64,000 nucleotides of DNA from a bacterium (GCA_024742305.1 JANSYQ010000001.1:62001-126000); one strand, 5' to 3'; positions 42,691 through 51,667 are shown, counted from the stretch's first letter. Numbers and translations are program-made. Notes: generated by a model not told the origin, from the sequence alone.

Positions 42691-44238
42691 ATGCTTCGCC
42701 GATATTTCGGTTCCAACATACATACGCAAATTCACGTATTTCTGCTTTGCGCACTAGCATCTGCTATTGTCGTGAGTAAGTTTGTGATGTCGCTGAGCAT
42801 GATCCTTCTTTTGCTCAACATTCTCTTGGAGGCAGATTTTAAATCGTACTGGGAGCGCATTAAGTCCACGAGACTCTTCCATTGGGTCGCTTTCATCTTT
42901 GCCTGGCACCTCATCAGTCTGCTTTGGTCTGAGAACTGGGATTACGGATTCCACGACATTAAAGTCACCCTACCATTAATCGTTCTTCCGCTGGTGCTAA
43001 CGTGTAAGCCTATCGGTCGGCGCAAGCGATTAAAGTGGGTTTTGGGTATTTTCCTCGCCACGGTTCTCTTTGCTTCCCTCTATAACTTTCTATCCTATCA
43101 ACAAGTATTCGGTCCGCGCTACTACGATGATATCCGTGGTATGTCCTTGTTTGATTCGCACGTGCGACACGCCTTGATGGTGGTTATGGGAATAGTAATT
43201 GCCGTTCAGTTTTATCGGTGGAGAAAGCTTCCGGTATTTGCAATGGTAGCCATTGTTGTTTGGCTCCACTTCTACACCTATTACTCACAGGTCCTCACAG
43301 GAACAATCGTTTTGATAGGAATTTATGCCGTTTATGGCTTCTACTGGATGTATCATCGTTACAAATACCTAGCGTATGGTGGGTTGGCTATTTTTGTTGG
43401 CGCCATCGTAGCTGCACTCATTTGGATTTTCAACCCAATCACCTACGATCCGGAAGTGTTTCACAAGGACATTTTGAACAAGGAACGCACGGCAGAGGGG
43501 AATGGATACTACAACAATCCTGGGGAAGTATCTCCAGAGACAGGGAAGCCCATTGATATTTTTATCTGCCACAAAGAGTTGAAACGCGAATGGGAAAAAG
43601 CCTCAGAAACCCCCTACTACGGACGCGATAAAAAAGGTCAGTACATATTCAGAACGCTCACGCGATATATGGCCTCCATGGATGTTCGAAAGGACGCAGA
43701 AGGTTTTCGTTCCATGAGCAAGAAAGACATTAAAGCGGTGGAGCAAGGACATACGAGTATTTATCATAAAGGAATTTGGGCCCGCGTCAACGGACTTCGC
43801 TATCAACTCAATAATGCGACCAATCCAAATGGACACTCCTTGTTACAGCGAATTGAGTGTTGGAAAGTGGGCGTTCACTTGAGCAAAGAGAATTGGCTCA
43901 TTGGTGTGGGTGGCGGCGATATTCAAGACAGCTTTAATGACTACTACGAAGCGACTAATTCATCGCTCACCGAAAAACATAGAGATCGAACACACAACAT
44001 GTATTTAACCATGCTTCTTGGCTTTGGAATACCGGGCTTGTTTCTCTTACTTATTTCTCACATTCACTTTCTACGTGAGCAATTCAGAAATGGTCAATTG
44101 GTCGGTCTCGGATTCATTATAATCATCATGATATCCTACCTTGTAGAAGACACACTGGAAACGCAATCGGGAATTACTTATTTCGGCTTGTTCTACGGAC
44201 TTTACATCATTCCTTTGAAAAAACAACGGAAAACCTAA
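42691..44238 (+). CDS. O-antigen ligase / polymerase family membrane protein
   Basis: A 515-residue protein with about ten membrane helices. A large soluble loop (about 255-410) lies before the last helices, as in WaaL/Wzy-type proteins. The WENWDYGFHD-like segment after the second helix (LWSENWDYG) and the post-loop RTHNMYLTMLLGFGIPGLFLLL are characteristic. Members transfer or polymerise undecaprenyl-linked glycans at the periplasmic face. No other polysaccharide genes are nearby, so the substrate is open. It could be lipopolysaccharide, capsule or a glycoprotein glycan. Confidence 0.85.
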   Translation: MLRRYFGSNIHTQIHVFLLCALASAIVVSKFVMSLSMILLLLNILLEADFKSYWERIKSTRLFHWVAFIFAWHLISLLWSENWDYGFHDIKVTLPLIVLPLVLTCKPIGRRKRLKWVLGIFLATVLFASLYNFLSYQQVFGPRYYDDIRGMSLFDSHVRHALMVVMGIVIAVQFYRWRKLPVFAMVAIVVWLHFYTYYSQVLTGTIVLIGIYAVYGFYWMYHRYKYLAYGGLAIFVGAIVAALIWIFNPITYDPEVFHKDILNKERTAEGNGYYNNPGEVSPETGKPIDIFICHKELKREWEKASETPYYGRDKKGQYIFRTLTRYMASMDVRKDAEGFRSMSKKDIKAVEQGHTSIYHKGIWARVNGLRYQLNNATNPNGHSLLQRIECWKVGVHLSKENWLIGVGGGDIQDSFNDYYEATNSSLTEKHRDRTHNMYLTMLLGFGIPGLFLLLISHIHFLREQFRNGQLVGLGFIIIIMISYLVEDTLETQSGITYFGLFYGLYIIPLKKQRKT

Positions 44239-44269
44239 CCTTTCACTGGAAGTTCCGTAAAGGAAAGTG

Positions 44270-44303
44270 TAATTTTGCTTGGCGTGAAAGTCACATTTTC
44301 ACG
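44270..44303 (+). promoter_or_regulatory. mgtE leader: -7 box and small hairpin
   Basis: TAATTTTG (44270-44277) matches TAnnTTTG. Just downstream, CGTGAAA (44283-44289) pairs with TTTCACG (44297-44303) around a 7-base loop, ending 16 bases before the mgtE ATG. The hairpin would lie at the 5' end of the transcript. A regulatory role is speculation. Confidence 0.35.
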
Positions 44304-44319
44304 GCGGAAATGACGAGTC

Positions 44320-45672
44320 ATGGGATTTCAACTAACAAAAGAGTTTCTCGAGGAAGTATCTGAAGCTGTACTATCGAACGATATTCAGTGGCTGGAAGAG
44401 CATGCATTGGATCTTCACGACGCCGATCTTGCTTGGATTATTGACGAGTTGGACGAGGATGAAGCAAAATCTCTCTATTACTTACTCGACGGTGAACGTC
44501 AAGCGGACATTCTTGCGGAACTAGACGACGAAGCACAGGAAGAATTAATCAAATCGTTCTCTCCAGCAGAAATTGCCTCTCAACTAGAGAATATGGACTC
44601 GGATGATGCCGCCGATTTGATTGCGGACCTACCACGAGAGCAGATCGAAGAGGTGATCTCCCACATCAAAGATGATGAAGCTGCCGACGACATTGTTGAC
44701 CTTCTGAATTACGAGGAAGACACCGCTGGTGGACTCATGCAGAAAGAGTTCATCAAGGCGAAAATTGATTGGCCAGTGAACCGTTGTGTAGTTGAGTTAC
44801 GCAGACAAGCAGAGGAAGTAGAAAAAGTGTTCACAATTTACGTTGTTGACGACGATGATCGCTTGGTAGGTTTTCTCTCATTGAAACGCTTACTTTTTGC
44901 CAGCCCAAAAACGTTGATCAAGGACCTTTATCAAGATAAAAACATGATTTCCGTGAAAACGAGCGACGATGATGAACACGTGGCGAGGATCATGGAAAAG
45001 TATGACTTGGTCTCGGTTCCAGTTGTCGATCTGAACAACAAATTGGTGGGTAGAATTACGATTGATGACGTTGTCGACGTAATTATGGAAGAAGCCGAGA
45101 AAGACATGCAGTTGGCATCGGGTATCTCCGAAAAAATTGAATCCAGCAGTAGCGTTTGGAGAATTTCACGAGCGCGATTGCCGTGGTTGATCATTGGTCT
45201 GCTTGGCGGAATCTTGGGGGCACAAGTAATTTCGGGATTTGAAGGAGGAATTAGTGAGGTTCCTGCCCTCGCCTTCTTCATACCACTCATTACCGCGATG
45301 GGCGGGAATGTCGGTGTACAATCTTCAGCAATCGTGGTACAATCACTTGCGAAGGGCGATGATCAATTTGGGTCGATCTTTAAAAAAATTGGCAAAGAAT
45401 CACTCGTGGCTGTCGTGAACGGAATTCTACTTTCCCTCATTGTATACGGATTTGCTTACATTTTCGATAGCACGACTCTCGGCTTAGTCGTTGGGCTTTC
45501 GCTCTTTACTGTGATTATGTTTGCCGCCGTCTTTGGCACACTCATTCCATTGCTTTTAGATCGATACAAAATTGATCCAGCGCTTGCTACTGGACCATTT
45601 ATCACGACTCTAAACGACGTTCTTGGATTGTTCATTTACTTAACCATTGGCGTTTTATTCTACGGATTGTAA
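44320..45672 (+). CDS. mgtE: Magnesium transporter MgtE
   Basis: A 450-residue protein with the full MgtE layout. An acidic N-terminal helical superhelix spans about 1-130 (SPAEIASQLENMDSDDAADL). Two CBS domains span about 135-255, and five membrane helices span about 285-450 with FFIPLITAMGGNVGVQSSAIV, the ion-pore signature. In known MgtE, Mg2+ bound between the N and CBS domains closes the channel. The stop directly abuts the ATG of the dehydrogenase gene (no gap), which suggests co-translation. Confidence 0.96.
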   Translation: MGFQLTKEFLEEVSEAVLSNDIQWLEEHALDLHDADLAWIIDELDEDEAKSLYYLLDGERQADILAELDDEAQEELIKSFSPAEIASQLENMDSDDAADLIADLPREQIEEVISHIKDDEAADDIVDLLNYEEDTAGGLMQKEFIKAKIDWPVNRCVVELRRQAEEVEKVFTIYVVDDDDRLVGFLSLKRLLFASPKTLIKDLYQDKNMISVKTSDDDEHVARIMEKYDLVSVPVVDLNNKLVGRITIDDVVDVIMEEAEKDMQLASGISEKIESSSSVWRISRARLPWLIIGLLGGILGAQVISGFEGGISEVPALAFFIPLITAMGGNVGVQSSAIVVQSLAKGDDQFGSIFKKIGKESLVAVVNGILLSLIVYGFAYIFDSTTLGLVVGLSLFTVIMFAAVFGTLIPLLLDRYKIDPALATGPFITTLNDVLGLFIYLTIGVLFYGL

Positions 45673-46611
45673 ATGCGCGTAGTTTTCATTGATACCGTCC
45701 ATGAAGTGCTCCAACAACGATTGGAAGCAGCAAATTTCACTTGCATTGACGCAACTCAACTCGATTTTGATGCACTGACGAATCAGCTCAGCGCAGCAGA
45801 AGGCATTGTGGTTCGATCCAAATACCGAATGGATGCCACGCTCTTAGATCACGCGCCGAATTTACGATTCATTGCACGCTCGGGAGCGGGAATGGAGAAC
45901 ATTGACGAAGAATACTGCCAACAGCGAAATATTCGCTTGTACAATGCTCCAGAAGGGAACAGAAATGCCGTTGGGGAGCATGCGCTGGGTATGCTGTTAT
46001 CCCTACTCAATCGTCTGCATTTGGCCGATGCCGAAGTAAGAAGCGGAAAATGGGACCGTGAAGGAAATCGCGGCTATGAGTTAGATGGAAAAACGGTAGG
46101 GATTATCGGCTATGGAAACAATGGCGGTGCCTTTGCGAAGAAACTTTCCGGGTTTGACGTCAAGGTTTTGGCATACGATAAATACAAATGCAATTATAGC
46201 GATGATTACGCCGAAGCTGCTTCCATGGAAGAGATATTTGAACAGGCAGACGTGCTTAGTTTTCACATTCCTCAAAACGAAGAAACTATTTTCTTAGCAA
46301 ACGAAGCCTATTTCGCGAAATTTCAAAAACCTATTTACGTCATCAATCTAGCGAGAGGAAGAATTGTTGACACGAAAGCTCTGATGAGTGGATTGGAAAA
46401 AGGAACTATTCTAGGCGCTTGCCTAGACGTTTTGGAGTATGAAAAGGCAAGTTTTGAGTCCTTCTTTGAGCAAAACCTCGATCCAATTTTTAAGGATTTA
46501 TTGACGAGTGATAAGGTGATTCTTTCACCACATGTAGGTGGATGGACCTATGAAAGTTACTTCAAACTTAGTGATGTTCTTGCGGATAAAATATTAGCGG
46601 ATTTTGGGTAG
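45673..46611 (+). CDS. D-2-hydroxyacid dehydrogenase (phosphoglycerate dehydrogenase-like)
   Basis: A 312-residue NAD-dependent oxidoreductase. The Rossmann glycine motif is VGIIGYGNNGGAF (near 140). The catalytic Arg is in NLARGRIVD, and the catalytic His is in LSPHVGGWTYES. The substrate-binding lobe has RSGAGMENID. There is no ACT domain, so it is not a full regulated SerA. The exact substrate cannot be read off. It follows mgtE without spacing, which ties its expression to Mg2+ transport for unknown reasons, or simply by operon packing. Confidence 0.9.
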   Translation: MRVVFIDTVHEVLQQRLEAANFTCIDATQLDFDALTNQLSAAEGIVVRSKYRMDATLLDHAPNLRFIARSGAGMENIDEEYCQQRNIRLYNAPEGNRNAVGEHALGMLLSLLNRLHLADAEVRSGKWDREGNRGYELDGKTVGIIGYGNNGGAFAKKLSGFDVKVLAYDKYKCNYSDDYAEAASMEEIFEQADVLSFHIPQNEETIFLANEAYFAKFQKPIYVINLARGRIVDTKALMSGLEKGTILGACLDVLEYEKASFESFFEQNLDPIFKDLLTSDKVILSPHVGGWTYESYFKLSDVLADKILADFG

Positions 46612-46661
46612 GCGGTATCGCATGATTAATGTATATTTCGGAAACACTTAATCTCACTGTT

Positions 46662-47009
46662 ATGAATATCGATAGCAAATTTCACAAAAAGTTCGAGGAG
46701 GATATGCGAAGCATGGGACTGTTTTATTATCCGAGAAAGCTAGACGCAATTATCGAATATTTAGGCCCGTCTATTCACAATAAGGATGCTTCATTAGTTG
46801 CTTGTTCCGATAAAAACGAAACCCATTATATCAAGGAAAAGTTTTTGGTTGGCAAACTAGGGCTGGATGCCGATGATCCACGTTTAGATAAGGCAATAGA
46901 TAAGGTTTGCGAATTGATGGGCAGCGACAACAGCCATAAAAATCGGGTTACTTTTTATTACATGCTAATGGCCATTTTGCAAGTAAAGCATACAGCGTTG
47001 AAGGACTAA
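46662..47009 (+). CDS. DUF2853 family protein, 115 aa
   Basis: I prefer the ATG at 46662 (MNIDSKFHKKFEEDM), since family similarity begins there; an earlier Met at 46629 would add 11 residues. The sequence has the DUF2853 core LGPSIHNKDASLVACSDKNE and the C-terminal RVTFYYMLM segment. It is soluble, small and helical. Function of the family is unknown. Its 3' end overlaps the convergent methyltransferase by 4 bases. Confidence 0.85.
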   Translation: MNIDSKFHKKFEEDMRSMGLFYYPRKLDAIIEYLGPSIHNKDASLVACSDKNETHYIKEKFLVGKLGLDADDPRLDKAIDKVCELMGSDNSHKNRVTFYYMLMAILQVKHTALKD

Positions 47010-47854
47010 CCCACGCGCAACATATTTCCGAAGTACATTTTTTTACCTGTTGTGGTTTCCATCCACAATTCGGAAACTTGATGCGTTCTGTCTTCGAAGT
47101 AAAGCGCACTGAGATCCGTTAAAAACTCGATTGACACCTGCGGGCTGTACGTGTTCATAATCAGAAACCCATCTGGCGCTAATAATTGATTCGCATTGCC
47201 GAGAAGGTCATCGAGTTTGTCCTCTAGCTTCCACTTTTCTTTCTTCGCACCTATTCCCCATGCTGGTGGATCCATAATAATGCCTTGGTAGGTGTTCCCT
47301 CGTTTCAATTCCCGTGTAGCAAATTTCAGTGCGTCCTCATGCACCCACTTGATATTCATTAGACGCGATTGCTCCATATTGGCTCGTGCCCAAGAAATTA
47401 GCTGCTTGACAGAGTCAACATGTAATGTTTCTGCACCCGCGCTTCGTGCTACTAATGATGCCGCTCCGGTGTATGCAAATAAATTCAGGAAACGACTATC
47501 ATTCGAAAGACGCTCTTTAATGAAGTCCCAATTGGTGCGTTGTTCAGGAAAAAGACCGACATGTTTGAACTTTGTCAATCGCAATTCAAACGTCAAAGAT
47601 TCATAACGGATCGACCACGAATCGGGTGCCTTTTTCAACTGCTTCCATTGTCCGGATTGCGCTCCTTTTTGAACGAACTCCCAATGCGCCAGTTGCCGCC
47701 ATTCCTCGAAGGGCTTTCCAGATCGAAAATAGGCTTGCACCTCGGGGCGAATGGTGATAATTTTTCCCCAGCGTTCGAGTTTCTTTCCGCCGCCGGCATC
47801 AATGAGTTCGTAATCCTGCCAAGGCTCTGTGAAAATTTTTGGGGTGTCGCTCAT
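47006..47854 (-). CDS. Class I SAM-dependent methyltransferase (RlmI-like)
   Basis: A 282-residue protein. After an N-terminal substrate-recognition part comes the Rossmann methyltransferase domain: FLNLFAYTGAASLVARSAGA (motif I), HVDSVKQLISWARANME (acidic loop), and IIMDPPAWGIG, the DPPxxG catalytic motif of rRNA cytosine-5/RlmI-type enzymes. The likely substrate is 23S rRNA, but no PUA domain is visible, so the exact target is unsure. It is convergent with the DUF2853 gene. Confidence 0.85.
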   Translation of the reverse strand: MSDTPKIFTEPWQDYELIDAGGGKKLERWGKIITIRPEVQAYFRSGKPFEEWRQLAHWEFVQKGAQSGQWKQLKKAPDSWSIRYESLTFELRLTKFKHVGLFPEQRTNWDFIKERLSNDSRFLNLFAYTGAASLVARSAGAETLHVDSVKQLISWARANMEQSRLMNIKWVHEDALKFATRELKRGNTYQGIIMDPPAWGIGAKKEKWKLEDKLDDLLGNANQLLAPDGFLIMNTYSPQVSIEFLTDLSALYFEDRTHQVSELWMETTTGKKMYFGNMLRVG

Positions 47855-47886
47855 TTTTAGGGAAGAATTGAATCAACGCTTGTGTC

Positions 47887-47948
47887 CTCCCCCTTTGTCC
47901 CCCTGCGCCATCGCTGAAGCTTTTGGCGAAAGCGTTCCAAAGGGGGAG
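47887..47948. repeat. REP-like inverted repeat
   Basis: CTCCCCCTTTG (47887-47897) pairs perfectly with CAAAGGGGGAG (47938-47948) around a 40-base centre. The centre has its own CGCTGAAGC/GGCGAAAGCG partial pairing. It fills most of the gap between two minus-strand genes. C-rich stems like this recur between genes in related genomes. Confidence 0.6.
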
Positions 47949-47976
47949 ACGAAATCTCGGGAAGATTATTAATTAT

Positions 47977-48555
47977 CTATCTTCTAGGCATCTTCTTACG
48001 TCCGCCCATCATTTGAGCCATACGCATTTGATTTTTGGATGGAGCTGCGCGCAATTGCGATTGCATCTGATTGATTTGCTCTTTCATCATTCCAGACTTG
48101 TCCATCTTCTTAGCCTCCGCTAAAAGTGTTTGTGCTTCTTTACGTCGCCCTGTTTGAACACAAATTCCTGCAAGGTGCATACGCGCAACGGCGTTATCCT
48201 GTGAAGTTCTCAATCCCATTTCAATGGCACGGCGCAAGAGTTGCTCGGACTTCGCAAAGCCCAATTCTTGCGTATTCAAAACCGCCTGTAAAAACAAAAC
48301 GTACGCATGCTGTTTTTTCGGTAAAAATTGCGGTGCTGAAATCCGATTAATGTACTTCTTAGCCTTTTCGGTGTTTCCAAGTCGCATTTGGTTCAGCGCC
48401 AAAATCATGTTTTCGTTACGGAAGAACGAGAAGCCGATGATGAAAAGAGGGAGAATCATGGTAATTCCCCATCCCCAATATCCTTCGGCGAATAAGAGGT
48501 ACGTTGACAATAAAGTCCCGGCTGCTAGAACGCAGCGAATAATAAATCCAATCAT
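47977..48555 (-). CDS. Membrane protein with TPR-like repeats, 192 aa
   Basis: Two N-terminal membrane helices (about 1-22 and 27-45; FIIRCVLAAGTLLSTYLLF, GWGITMILPLFIIGFSFF) are followed by about three TPR-like helical pairs (ALNQMRLGNTEKAKKYINRI, EQLLRRAIEMGLRTSQDNAVARMHLAGIC, GRRKEAQTLLAEAKKMDKSG). The tail is Met/Lys/Arg-rich and basic. It starts 2 bases after the ridA stop, so the two are co-transcribed. Function unknown; probably a scaffold on the cytoplasmic face of the inner membrane. Confidence 0.75.
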   Translation of the reverse strand: MIGFIIRCVLAAGTLLSTYLLFAEGYWGWGITMILPLFIIGFSFFRNENMILALNQMRLGNTEKAKKYINRISAPQFLPKKQHAYVLFLQAVLNTQELGFAKSEQLLRRAIEMGLRTSQDNAVARMHLAGICVQTGRRKEAQTLLAEAKKMDKSGMMKEQINQMQSQLRAAPSKNQMRMAQMMGGRKKMPRR

Positions 48556-48557
48556 AA

Positions 48558-48992
48558 CTATTTAATGGTTGCAATGCATTTTAATTCGATAGCGATAGGC
48601 GTAGGCAAAGAGTTGATTTCAACGGTTGTTCGACAAGGTTGATTGTCTTTGAAGTATTCAGCATAAATACGATTGTAGGTGTGAAAATCGCGTTTCATGT
48701 TCACCAAGAACACCGTCACATCCACTAGCTCATCCCAACTAGAACCCGACGCTTCCAAAATCGCACGAACGTTATCAAACACGCTTCTGCATTGAGCCTC
48801 GAAATCAAACTCTAAAAAATTCCCGTTTTTATCCAACTTCAATCCTGGAACGGCAGAATCCGTGGCATCCGAACCTGCAACGCGCGGTCCAACACCCGAT
48901 AGAAAAAGCAATTCTCCCACACGGCGCGCGTGCGGATAAGAACCAACAGGTTTTGGTGCGCTATCCGTGGAAATACGTGATGTTTCAGACAT
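48558..48992 (-). CDS. ridA: RidA family (YjgF) protein
   Basis: A 144-residue homotrimeric enamine/imine deaminase family member. Visible features are SDSAPKPVGSYPHARRVGELLFLSGVG-like N-terminal content, DNVRAILEASGSSWDELVDVTVFL, and the C-terminal PCRTTVEINSLPTPIAIELKCIA with the conserved Arg and Glu. An insertion near residue 45 (VAGSDATDSAVPG) makes it slightly longer than the typical 125-130 residues. A TATATTTG -7 box lies just upstream. The promoter region is shared with the divergent lipoprotein gene at 49077. Confidence 0.9.
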   Translation of the reverse strand: MSETSRISTDSAPKPVGSYPHARRVGELLFLSGVGPRVAGSDATDSAVPGLKLDKNGNFLEFDFEAQCRSVFDNVRAILEASGSSWDELVDVTVFLVNMKRDFHTYNRIYAEYFKDNQPCRTTVEINSLPTPIAIELKCIATIK

Positions 48993-49006
48993 AATCGAAT
49001 TTTCGG

Positions 49007-49014
49007 CAAATATA
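49007..49014 (-). promoter_or_regulatory. Candidate -7 box (TATATTTG) of ridA
   Basis: An exact TAnnTTTG match on the minus strand, 14 bases before the ridA ATG. A TTG (minus strand, 49042-49040) lies 25 bases further upstream and overlaps the divergent plus-strand promoter region. Confidence 0.5.
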
Positions 49015-49044
49015 CGGGATTTCAGAGATATCTTTGGTACAATT

Positions 49045-49072
49045 TTGGGTACATTGGAATTCTGTAAATTTG
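49045..49072 (+). promoter_or_regulatory. Promoter TTG-N17-TAAATTTG, leaderless
   Basis: TTG at 49045-49047 and TAAATTTG at 49065-49072 fit the phylum consensus. The ATG at 49077 begins 4 bases after the -7 box, so transcription should start at or within a base or two of the start codon. Confidence 0.6.
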
Positions 49073-49076
49073 CATT

Positions 49077-49757
49077 ATGCGTAAAGGCTTACTTCTTCTC
49101 ACACTATCTGCATTGACCTTCCTCACAAGTTGTGTGGAGATTATTGACGATTTGACGCTGAACTTGGATGGCAGCGGAACACTTCGCTACAACCTCAATT
49201 TAAGTTCGAGTAAGGTGAAAATCAACTCCATTCTTGCTTTGGATAGTTTGGATGGTAAAAAAGTACCCTCCATTCCTGAAATTAAGTCGAAAGTGAGCCG
49301 CATCGAGGAAATGCTCAACGAGCAGGCTGGGATCAGCAATGCCAAGATCGAGGCAGATTACGCGAACTTCATCTTCAAACTGAACTGTGACTTCGGATCG
49401 TTAGAGGAACTTCAGGCTGCCATGAAAAAGGTGATCATTGATCAGAACAAAAACAAACCCATCCCAGAGCTCGATTACAAATGGCTCTCATTTGCTGAAA
49501 ACACCTTGCAACGATCTGTACCCGAACTGACGATCAAAAAATCTAAGGAAATTAAAGATACCGACCGTGACTTGTTGCGCGACGGAACGTATACCTCCAT
49601 TACCCGATTTGAATCGGAAGTAGACCACTACGACAATGAAAGTGCCCGGCTGTCAGCGAACAAAAAGGCGGTAATGATTCGAACGGACCCCTATTCACTC
49701 ACTCAGAATCCACATTTGTTAGATAATGTTATTTATCTGAAGGGATCGTCCAACTAG
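49077..49757 (+). CDS. Hypothetical lipoprotein, 226 aa
   Basis: The lipoprotein signal is LTLSALTFLTSC (Cys near residue 19). The mature part opens EIIDDLTLNLDGSGTLRYNLNLS, a beta hairpin seen in Bacteroidota lipoproteins of unknown role. Helical stretches and a polar C-terminus follow. It is the first gene in a run of four tightly packed genes that includes two large exported paralogues. I infer an outer-membrane-associated function. No family name is assigned. Confidence 0.75.
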   Translation: MRKGLLLLTLSALTFLTSCVEIIDDLTLNLDGSGTLRYNLNLSSSKVKINSILALDSLDGKKVPSIPEIKSKVSRIEEMLNEQAGISNAKIEADYANFIFKLNCDFGSLEELQAAMKKVIIDQNKNKPIPELDYKWLSFAENTLQRSVPELTIKKSKEIKDTDRDLLRDGTYTSITRFESEVDHYDNESARLSANKKAVMIRTDPYSLTQNPHLLDNVIYLKGSSN

Positions 49758-49820
49758 GACTTGAAATTTCGTACTTTTGTGCCACAATATTTTGGTCACA
49801 AAAAACGGCCTTTCACAGTC

Positions 49821-51665
49821 ATGAAATACATAACGCTAATCACATTATTATTCGCTTCATTCAGCGGATTTTCACAAAAATCAGAAGATTTAGTTCCCGA
49901 AGAAGCCATTTCGGTTCTAAGTATCAACAACATCAACCTATTGCAGAAAATTTCCTTGGACGAATTGGTTCAATATCGATTCATGGAGGAGTTGCACCAC
50001 GAAATTACCGATGGCTCTACGGCAGGTTGGACGCTTAAAGATTCTGGATTTGATTTTGATCAAAAAATGAACGTTTTCCAAGGTGGAAACGGGGATTATT
50101 ACGTTACAGGAATGTCTTTCGGTGTGAAGGACAAAGAGAGTATGTTCAAGATTTTTGATGACTTTGAATCTATTGAAAGTGGCATTTCCGGAGTGGAAAT
50201 GTACGCGTCCTACTTCAACCGATTAGCAATTCAAGGAGAAAACGCCATTTTCTATCGAATTTGGACCGATTACGATCAAGTGAGTGATATCACCGACTCT
50301 ATTTGGTACAGCCGCGGTGGTGGATACCGCTGGGATTACTACGATGAATACGAAGAGTATGATGAGTGGGATGTCATGGAAGAAGATGAGTGGGAAGAAG
50401 AAGAGGACTTGGAAGAAGCCTATCCTGAAAAAACCTACTACGAATTGCTTGATTCTGTCGAGGTAGCATTGAACGAATTGTACTTAGAGACATTTGCTCA
50501 AAAGTTATTGGTTGAAAAACGCAATCTAAAAAAGGCAAATGCGGAATTTGCAAAGCAATTGGATGCTAACTCGGAGGGATCTTACTTCATCAACAACACA
50601 AGAAACATGCTAAATTCAAACGATTTCGATTGGATGAAGCGCCGTAATCCGGATGTTTACAAACGCATTGAACAGTTGTATAACGGAAATATTCTTTCTG
50701 GAAACTTTTTCATTGACGACAACACGATCAAATTGGATTTGAAAGCACAATACGGGGAAGAGCTAGGCGAAATCTATGAAAAACTGGGGTCCGCTAAATT
50801 CGACAAGAACTTCCTGCCGTACATTCACGAGGATGATATCGCTTATGCGTCGTTTCAAGCAGACTACGAAAATGCCTACGATTTGATTTACGATGCGGGA
50901 ATGTCCATCGTTACGCAATCCGATCGTGAGGAAATGGTAGCTATGTCCATCACTTTTGATATCCTCTACTCCTTTTTAGATAAAGAAACACTTTTCGAGA
51001 CATTCAAAGGAGCGGCGTTTATGACCTACAAAGGTATTCAGAAGGTAAAGACAAAGAAAATTGTGTTTGATTACGACGAAGAGACCTTTGAATACATCGA
51101 ACGCGAAGAGGAAGCGGAGGAAGATCTGCCCATTTTCACTTGGGGCTTCGCTACCGAAAACCACGACCTAATTGAACGCATCATGCGCCATTCGCAGCGT
51201 TCTATGTCCCGATATACTTGGGAAGGAGCTTCATACCTTGTAGAGCATGAAGGCTACTGGGAAATTACCAACGGAATGATGGGAAGCGTTTCCATGTACT
51301 TGATCAACAAAAATGGGGTTTTCATTGTGACCAACGACGCAAACCTTGCCATGGAAAACTCTAACGGTTTTGGTTCCAAAGCCATTCCAAAGAAGCGCAT
51401 GAAAGCGGCTCGAAAAGGAGGAAGCTTGTATGCGTTTGCAGATATGAATCGTGCGATTGACGAGTTGCCAAGAGAGATGTTCAATAGTCGTGAAAACGAA
51501 ATGCTCGATGTTTTCCGCGGAAAAACTGGAACCGTAGAGTTAACATCAGAAAAATCTTCCGGAGCGAAATCAGATTACGCATTGACGTACACCTTTGAGT
51601 CGGAAGAAGATTCAGGAAAGTACATTTTAGACTTAATCAATAGCCTTTACGTTATTTCTAATTAA
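49821..51665 (+). CDS. Exported DUF4836-like protein, 614 aa
   Basis: I start at the ATG at 49821, which begins a signal peptide (MKYITLITLLFASFSGFSQ). The longer frame begins at a TTG at 49761 and adds 20 polar residues. The first mature segment (VPEEAISVLSINNINLLQK) and overall layout resemble DUF4836 proteins. Residues about 165-210 form a striking Tyr/Trp/Asp/Glu-rich stretch (DYYDEYEEYDEWDV, then EEDEWEEEEDLEE), perhaps metal-binding. It appears to be a diverged paralogue of the next gene. Function unknown. Confidence 0.75.
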   Translation: MKYITLITLLFASFSGFSQKSEDLVPEEAISVLSINNINLLQKISLDELVQYRFMEELHHEITDGSTAGWTLKDSGFDFDQKMNVFQGGNGDYYVTGMSFGVKDKESMFKIFDDFESIESGISGVEMYASYFNRLAIQGENAIFYRIWTDYDQVSDITDSIWYSRGGGYRWDYYDEYEEYDEWDVMEEDEWEEEEDLEEAYPEKTYYELLDSVEVALNELYLETFAQKLLVEKRNLKKANAEFAKQLDANSEGSYFINNTRNMLNSNDFDWMKRRNPDVYKRIEQLYNGNILSGNFFIDDNTIKLDLKAQYGEELGEIYEKLGSAKFDKNFLPYIHEDDIAYASFQADYENAYDLIYDAGMSIVTQSDREEMVAMSITFDILYSFLDKETLFETFKGAAFMTYKGIQKVKTKKIVFDYDEETFEYIEREEEAEEDLPIFTWGFATENHDLIERIMRHSQRSMSRYTWEGASYLVEHEGYWEITNGMMGSVSMYLINKNGVFIVTNDANLAMENSNGFGSKAIPKKRMKAARKGGSLYAFADMNRAIDELPREMFNSRENEMLDVFRGKTGTVELTSEKSSGAKSDYALTYTFESEEDSGKYILDLINSLYVISN

Positions 51666-51667
51666 GA

